A DNA stretch of 64,000 bases from Billgrantia gudaonensis. GTDB taxonomy: Bacteria > Pseudomonadota > Gammaproteobacteria > Pseudomonadales > Halomonadaceae. How positions within the stretch are numbered: position 1 is the stretch's first letter; each line of letters opens with the position of its first letter. Where the stretch lies: NCBI RefSeq assembly GCF_900100195.1, contig NZ_FNES01000003.1, positions 333,269-397,268 of the forward strand, in the 5' to 3' direction. A program made the translations under genes and the position numbers. Shown here in pieces: positions 60,984-64,000 of this stretch. Below the pieces are notes generated by a model, which ran no database searches, was not told where the DNA came from, and worked only from the letters and a program-made list of their open reading frames with translations.

Positions 60984-62015
60984 ATGCAGACGCGACCGCT
61001 GGGCGACACGGGAATCGAAGTCAGCCGACTGTGCCTTGGCACCATGACGTTCGGCGAACAGAACACTGAAAGCGAAGCCCACGAGCAGCTCGATCGCGCC
61101 GTGGCCTTCGGCATCAACTTCATCGATACCGCCGAAATGTATCCAGTCCCTCCACGCCCCGAAACCCAGGGTCGCACCGAGGCCTATATAGGCAGCTGGC
61201 TCAAGACGCGCACCAGCCGTGACGATGTCATCATTGCCACCAAGGCTGCCGGACCGGGACTCGACCACATTCGCGGCGGGCCACGCCTGACCCGCAAGCA
61301 TCTCCACCAGGCCATCGACGACAGCCTTGCGCGTTTGCAAACCGATTACGTGGACCTCTACCAGTTGCACTGGCCGGATCGGCGCAGCAATTTCTTCGGG
61401 CGGCTCGGTTACGTGCACGACGAAGAGGAAGACGCCACCCCGCTGGAAGAAACCCTCAGTGCACTCAAGGAGCTGGTGGATGCCGGCAAGATCCGCGCCA
61501 TCGGACTCTCCAACGAAACGCCCTGGGGCGTGATGCGCTGTCTGCAGCTGGCCGACACCCAGGGGCTTCCTCGTGTCGCCTCGGTGCAGAACCCCTACAA
61601 CCTGCTCAATCGCTCCTTCGAAGTCGGCCTGGCAGAGATCGCCCACCGCGAAGGCGTCGGTCTGCTCGCCTACTCGCCGTTGGGCTTCGGGGTGCTTTCC
61701 GGCAAGTATCTCGACGGCACACGACCCGCGAACGCCCGCCTGACGCTCTTCGAGCGCTTTCAGCGCTATACCAGCCCCCATGCCGAAGAGGCGACCCGCG
61801 CCTACGTCGAGATCGCTCGCGAGCATGGCCTCGACCCGGCCCAGATGGCGCTGTCCTTCGTCAATTCGCGCTCCTTTCTCACCAGCAACATCATCGGCGC
61901 CACCACCATGGAGCAACTGGAAAGCAACCTGGAGAGCGAGTTCCTCAAGCTCGACGACGAGGTATTGGAGGCCATCGAGGCCGTTCACGCGCGCTTCTCC
62001 AATCCTTGCCCCTGA
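60984..62015 (+). CDS. Aldo-keto reductase, Tas-like
   Basis: 343 residues. (beta/alpha)8 barrel with catalytic tetrad: Asp in FIDTAEMYP, Tyr in the same motif, Lys in VIIATKAAGPG, His in LYQLHWPD. NADP-binding end MALSFVNSRSFLTSNIIGATTMEQLESNLES. The insert PVPPRPETQGRTEAYIGSWLK identifies the E. coli Tas/YakC-like subgroup. Physiological substrate unknown. CAGGAG before the ATG. Confidence 0.92.
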   Translation: MQTRPLGDTGIEVSRLCLGTMTFGEQNTESEAHEQLDRAVAFGINFIDTAEMYPVPPRPETQGRTEAYIGSWLKTRTSRDDVIIATKAAGPGLDHIRGGPRLTRKHLHQAIDDSLARLQTDYVDLYQLHWPDRRSNFFGRLGYVHDEEEDATPLEETLSALKELVDAGKIRAIGLSNETPWGVMRCLQLADTQGLPRVASVQNPYNLLNRSFEVGLAEIAHREGVGLLAYSPLGFGVLSGKYLDGTRPANARLTLFERFQRYTSPHAEEATRAYVEIAREHGLDPAQMALSFVNSRSFLTSNIIGATTMEQLESNLESEFLKLDDEVLEAIEAVHARFSNPCP

Positions 62016-62111
62016 ACCCTGCGGGCATGGCCTGGCTATGGCCTCGATAGCCCAAGTCCGCCGGGCGGCTTGGTATACTGACCGCCGATCCACCGGCCAC
62101 AGGAGCGCCCC

Positions 62112-62891
62112 ATGCTGAGCGTGATCTCGCCCGCCAAGTCCCTGGACTTCGAGACGCCCCCCACCACGGCTCACCATACCCAGCCCGACTTCCTCGACCG
62201 CAGCCAGACGCTGGTCGACATCCTGCGTGGCTACTCGCCACAGCGACTCAGCGAGCTGATGGGCATCAGCGACAAGCTGGCCGGCCTCAATGCCGCACGC
62301 TTCGCGGAATGGCAGCCCCCTTTCACACCCGAGAATGCCAAACCCGCCGCCCACGCCTTCCAAGGCGACGTCTATCAGGGGCTGGCCGCGGATACTTTCA
62401 GCGAAGCCGACAACGCCTTCGCCCAGGAGCACCTACGCATCCTCTCCGGCCTGTACGGCCTGCTGCGCCCGCTCGACCTCATCCAGCCCTATCGCCTGGA
62501 GATGGGCACCCGACTGGAGAACCCCGCAGGCAGGGATCTCTATGCGTTCTGGAAACCGCTGCTCACCGAGGAGCTTGGCAAGGCAGTGGCCGCCAGCGGC
62601 AGCCCGGTACTACTCAACCTGGCATCCAATGAGTACTTCAAAGCCATCGACCCCAAGCGTCTCAAGGCTCGAGTCATCACACCGGTATTCAAGGACGAGA
62701 AGAACGGCAAGCTGAAGATCATCAGCTTCTACGCCAAGAAGGCGCGCGGTCAGATGGCAGCCTGGGTGATCCGTCAGCGTCTCGACGATCCGGAGGGGCT
62801 GAAGGACTTCGACGTAGCCGGCTATCGTTACAACGCGACTCTCTCCGAGGGCGATACCCTCGTCTTCACGCGTGCCGAATCAGCCAGCTAA
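62112..62891 (+). CDS. yaaA: Peroxide stress protein YaaA (DUF328)
   Basis: 259 residues: [19 protein letters not shown] start, [67 protein letters not shown], and [16 protein letters not shown]. coli YaaA lowers intracellular free iron during peroxide stress and has a DNA-binding fold. It ends 17 bases from a convergent hydrolase. Confidence 0.95.
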   Translation: MLSVISPAKSLDFETPPTTAHHTQPDFLDRSQTLVDILRGYSPQRLSELMGISDKLAGLNAARFAEWQPPFTPENAKPAAHAFQGDVYQGLAADTFSEADNAFAQEHLRILSGLYGLLRPLDLIQPYRLEMGTRLENPAGRDLYAFWKPLLTEELGKAVAASGSPVLLNLASNEYFKAIDPKRLKARVITPVFKDEKNGKLKIISFYAKKARGQMAAWVIRQRLDDPEGLKDFDVAGYRYNATLSEGDTLVFTRAESAS

Positions 62892-62908
62892 CTCTGCCCG
62901 GCAGCCTG

Positions 62909-63484
62909 TCAGCAAAACCGCAAAGGCCGAGCGGCTCTGGGCTTGAGAAAGTGGCGGTGAACCGACTTGAAGCGTTCGCCATCACAGCGCTCCAGCCACT
63001 CGTAGGCCGCCATGTCCGCGCTGACCGGCACCGCCCCGGCCTGCACCATGCGTGACCTGGCCAGGGCGGCCTCTTCGGCACGCCGGCTGGCAGTGGCATC
63101 CGCCAGCCAATAGACCTCATAACCCGCTTCGAGCAGTCCGAGCCCCGTCTGCAGCACGCAGATATGGGCCTCAGTGCCGCATATCACAACCTGGTACCGC
63201 CCACTACCGGCCAGTGCATCGGCAAAATCCGGTTCGGACATAGCGCTGAAATGAACCTTATGCCATAAACGATGCCTCGGCACGGCCTCGAGAAGACGAG
63301 GCGCGCTGCCTCCCAAACCTCTCGGGTTCTGCTCCGTCACCCATACCGGCACGTCGAGAGCTTCGGCTACCCCTCCCAGCCAGCTAGCTTCGGCTACCGC
63401 CTGATCGCCACCATCTATCACCGGGACCAACCCTGCCTGTAGATCGACGACCAGCAACAGACTCTTGTTTCGCTCTAGGCGCAT
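62909..63484 (-). CDS. Isochorismatase-family cysteine hydrolase (YcaC-like)
   Basis: 191 residues. Catalytic triad of the family: Asp in LLLVVDLQAGL, Lys in HRLWHKVHFSAM, Cys in VVICGTEAHICVLQTGLGLL. Closest in style to YcaC-type hydrolases of unknown substrate. It lies between yaaA and the rRNA operon end. Confidence 0.9.
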   Translation of the reverse strand: MRLERNKSLLLVVDLQAGLVPVIDGGDQAVAEASWLGGVAEALDVPVWVTEQNPRGLGGSAPRLLEAVPRHRLWHKVHFSAMSEPDFADALAGSGRYQVVICGTEAHICVLQTGLGLLEAGYEVYWLADATASRRAEEAALARSRMVQAGAVPVSADMAAYEWLERCDGERFKSVHRHFLKPRAARPLRFC

Positions 63485-63572
63485 GGAAAAGTTCTTCCCG
63501 TTTCATGGTCGAGCCACCAGCATAGCCTTTGGTACTACAGACGCGAAATCCCCTGTCAGCACTGCCCCAACG

Positions 63573-63606
63573 AAAAGCCCCGAGCTCAGGCGAGCTCGGG
63601 GCTTTT
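63573..63606. terminator. Distal rrn terminator
   Basis: Perfect 15-bp stem AAAAGCCCCGAGCTC (63573-63587) / GAGCTCGGGGCTTTT (63592-63606) with an AGGC loop and T/A ends on both strands. It is the second hairpin after the 5S gene. Confidence 0.9.
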
Positions 63607-63671
63607 GAATGAGCGCCTGCCGCGATTCGGGCCGGCCTTGCGCGACTCGCCCGGGGAGGCCCTTAAACGAC

Positions 63672-63698
63672 GAAACCCCAGCCATTGGCTGGGGTTTC
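63672..63698 (-). terminator. Proximal rrn terminator
   Basis: Perfect 12-bp stem GAAACCCCAGCC (63672-63683) / GGCTGGGGTTTC (63687-63698), nine bases after the 3' end of 5S on the minus strand. Confidence 0.9.
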
Positions 63699-63707
63699 TG
63701 AATAAGT

Positions 63708-63824
63708 GCCTGACGATGACCTACTCTCGCATGGGGAGACCCCACACTACCATCGGCGCTGAGCGGTTTCACTGCTGAGTTCGGCATGGGATCAGGTGGT
63801 TCCCACTCGCTATGGTCGTCAGGC
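63708..63824 (-). rRNA. rrf: 5S ribosomal RNA
   Basis: 117 bases on the minus strand beginning GCCTGACGACCATAGCGAGT and ending GAGAGTAGGTCATCGTCAGGC-like; the eight-base ends pair (GCCTGACG/CGTCAGGC). The internal CCCATGCCGAACTCAG and GCGCCGATGGTAGTGTGGGG blocks are the diagnostic 5S sequences. Ends may be off by one or two bases. Confidence 0.97.
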
Positions 63825-63904
63825 GAAACACCGTGAATCATGCCGACCAACGTCTCGTCGTATCCGTCAATCGTGCGCGTCATGCGCAGACCCCTTGGGG
63901 TTAT

Positions 63905-64000
63905 ATGGTCAAGCCTCACGGGCCATTAGTACCGGTTAGCTCAACGCCTTGCAGCGCGTCCACACCCGGCCTATCAACCAGCTGGTCTTGCTGGGCCCTT
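63905..64000 (-). rRNA. rrl: 23S ribosomal RNA, 3' end only
   Basis: Minus-strand sequence GGTGTGGACGCGCTGCAAGG then GTTGAGCTAACCGGTACTAATG and CGTGAGGCTTGACC is the conserved 3' terminus of 23S rRNA. The gene continues past the right edge. The 3' end is set by comparison with the E. coli ending and is approximate. The 23S-5S spacer is about 80 bases. Confidence 0.95.

Noticed and set aside
60831..62432. 533-codon minus-strand frame opposite the aldo-keto reductase and yaaA
   Set aside because: Spans two real genes and the gap between them in antisense; no recognisable motif.
63503..63919. 138-codon minus-strand frame at the right end
   Set aside because: It runs through the 5S rRNA gene and both terminators. 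The repeated RQALIQKP in it is the DNA duplication of the terminator region, not a protein feature.

Overview
This is a gap-free, GC-rich stretch of chromosome from a gammaproteobacterium. Gene content and order fit a member of the Halomonadaceae (Halomonas-like): ftsY-ftsE-ftsX-rpoH; rpsP-rimM-trmD-rplS followed by xerD-dsbC-hom-thrC-recJ; minCDE; coaBC-dut-algC-argB-slmA; an acetoacetyl-CoA reductase of polyhydroxybutyrate synthesis; a FadL porin; a CnoX chaperedoxin. The genus is an inference from gene content and style; no 16S rRNA lies in the window. I see no prophage, transposase, integrase of a mobile element or CRISPR array. It is a core chromosomal region with a few accessory islands.

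Layout. 0-2 kb: the 5' part of an RlmI-like rRNA methyltransferase, mutM, rpmG, rpmB (all minus). 2.1-7.9 kb: radC (minus), then coaBC, dut, a phosphomannomutase, argB and slmA (plus). 8-12 kb: ftsYEX and rpoH (minus). 12-16.5 kb: rsmD and zapB (plus) against a minus cluster of rimI, an unknown gene, a BolA-family gene and a DHA2 exporter. 16.7-21 kb: lysS, prfB with its programmed frameshift, and fadL. 21.2-25.7 kb: a metal-responsive MerR regulator, a Cu(I) P-type ATPase with three metal-binding domains and a 24-residue membrane peptide (one operon), then a VOC protein and a YitT protein. 26-36.4 kb: recJ, thrC, hom, dsbC, xerD, the ribosomal rplS-trmD-rimM-rpsP operon and ffh. 36.7-43.3 kb: a CcsA-like protein, a CNNM/CorB transporter, a TetR regulator, a catalytically dead SRAP-domain protein coupled to an M16 protease. 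43.3-50.6 kb: sbcB, minCDE, a long DUF349 protein, phaB. 50.8-54.6 kb: initiator tRNA, then a PP2C phosphatase - protein kinase - vWA triad resembling the TerY-P triad and E. coli yegI/pphC/yegL, and divergent cnoX. 54.6-63.5 kb: small metabolic and unknown genes, including an aldo-keto reductase, yaaA and an isochorismatase-like hydrolase. 63.5-64 kb: the 3' end of an rRNA operon (23S end, 5S, two terminators) on the minus strand.

The most interesting signals are: the phosphorelay-like PP2C/kinase/vWA cassette; an SRAP protein in which all four known active-site positions are substituted; two copies of one palindromic intergenic repeat family (16.6 and 27.9 kb) and a different miniature inverted-repeat element (25.8 kb); a duplicated GMSCQGC domain in the copper ATPase with a coupled micropeptide; a hexanucleotide microsatellite inside ftsY; an apparently leaderless rsmD transcript; and an initiator tRNA with a U1-U72 rather than C1-A72 mismatch.
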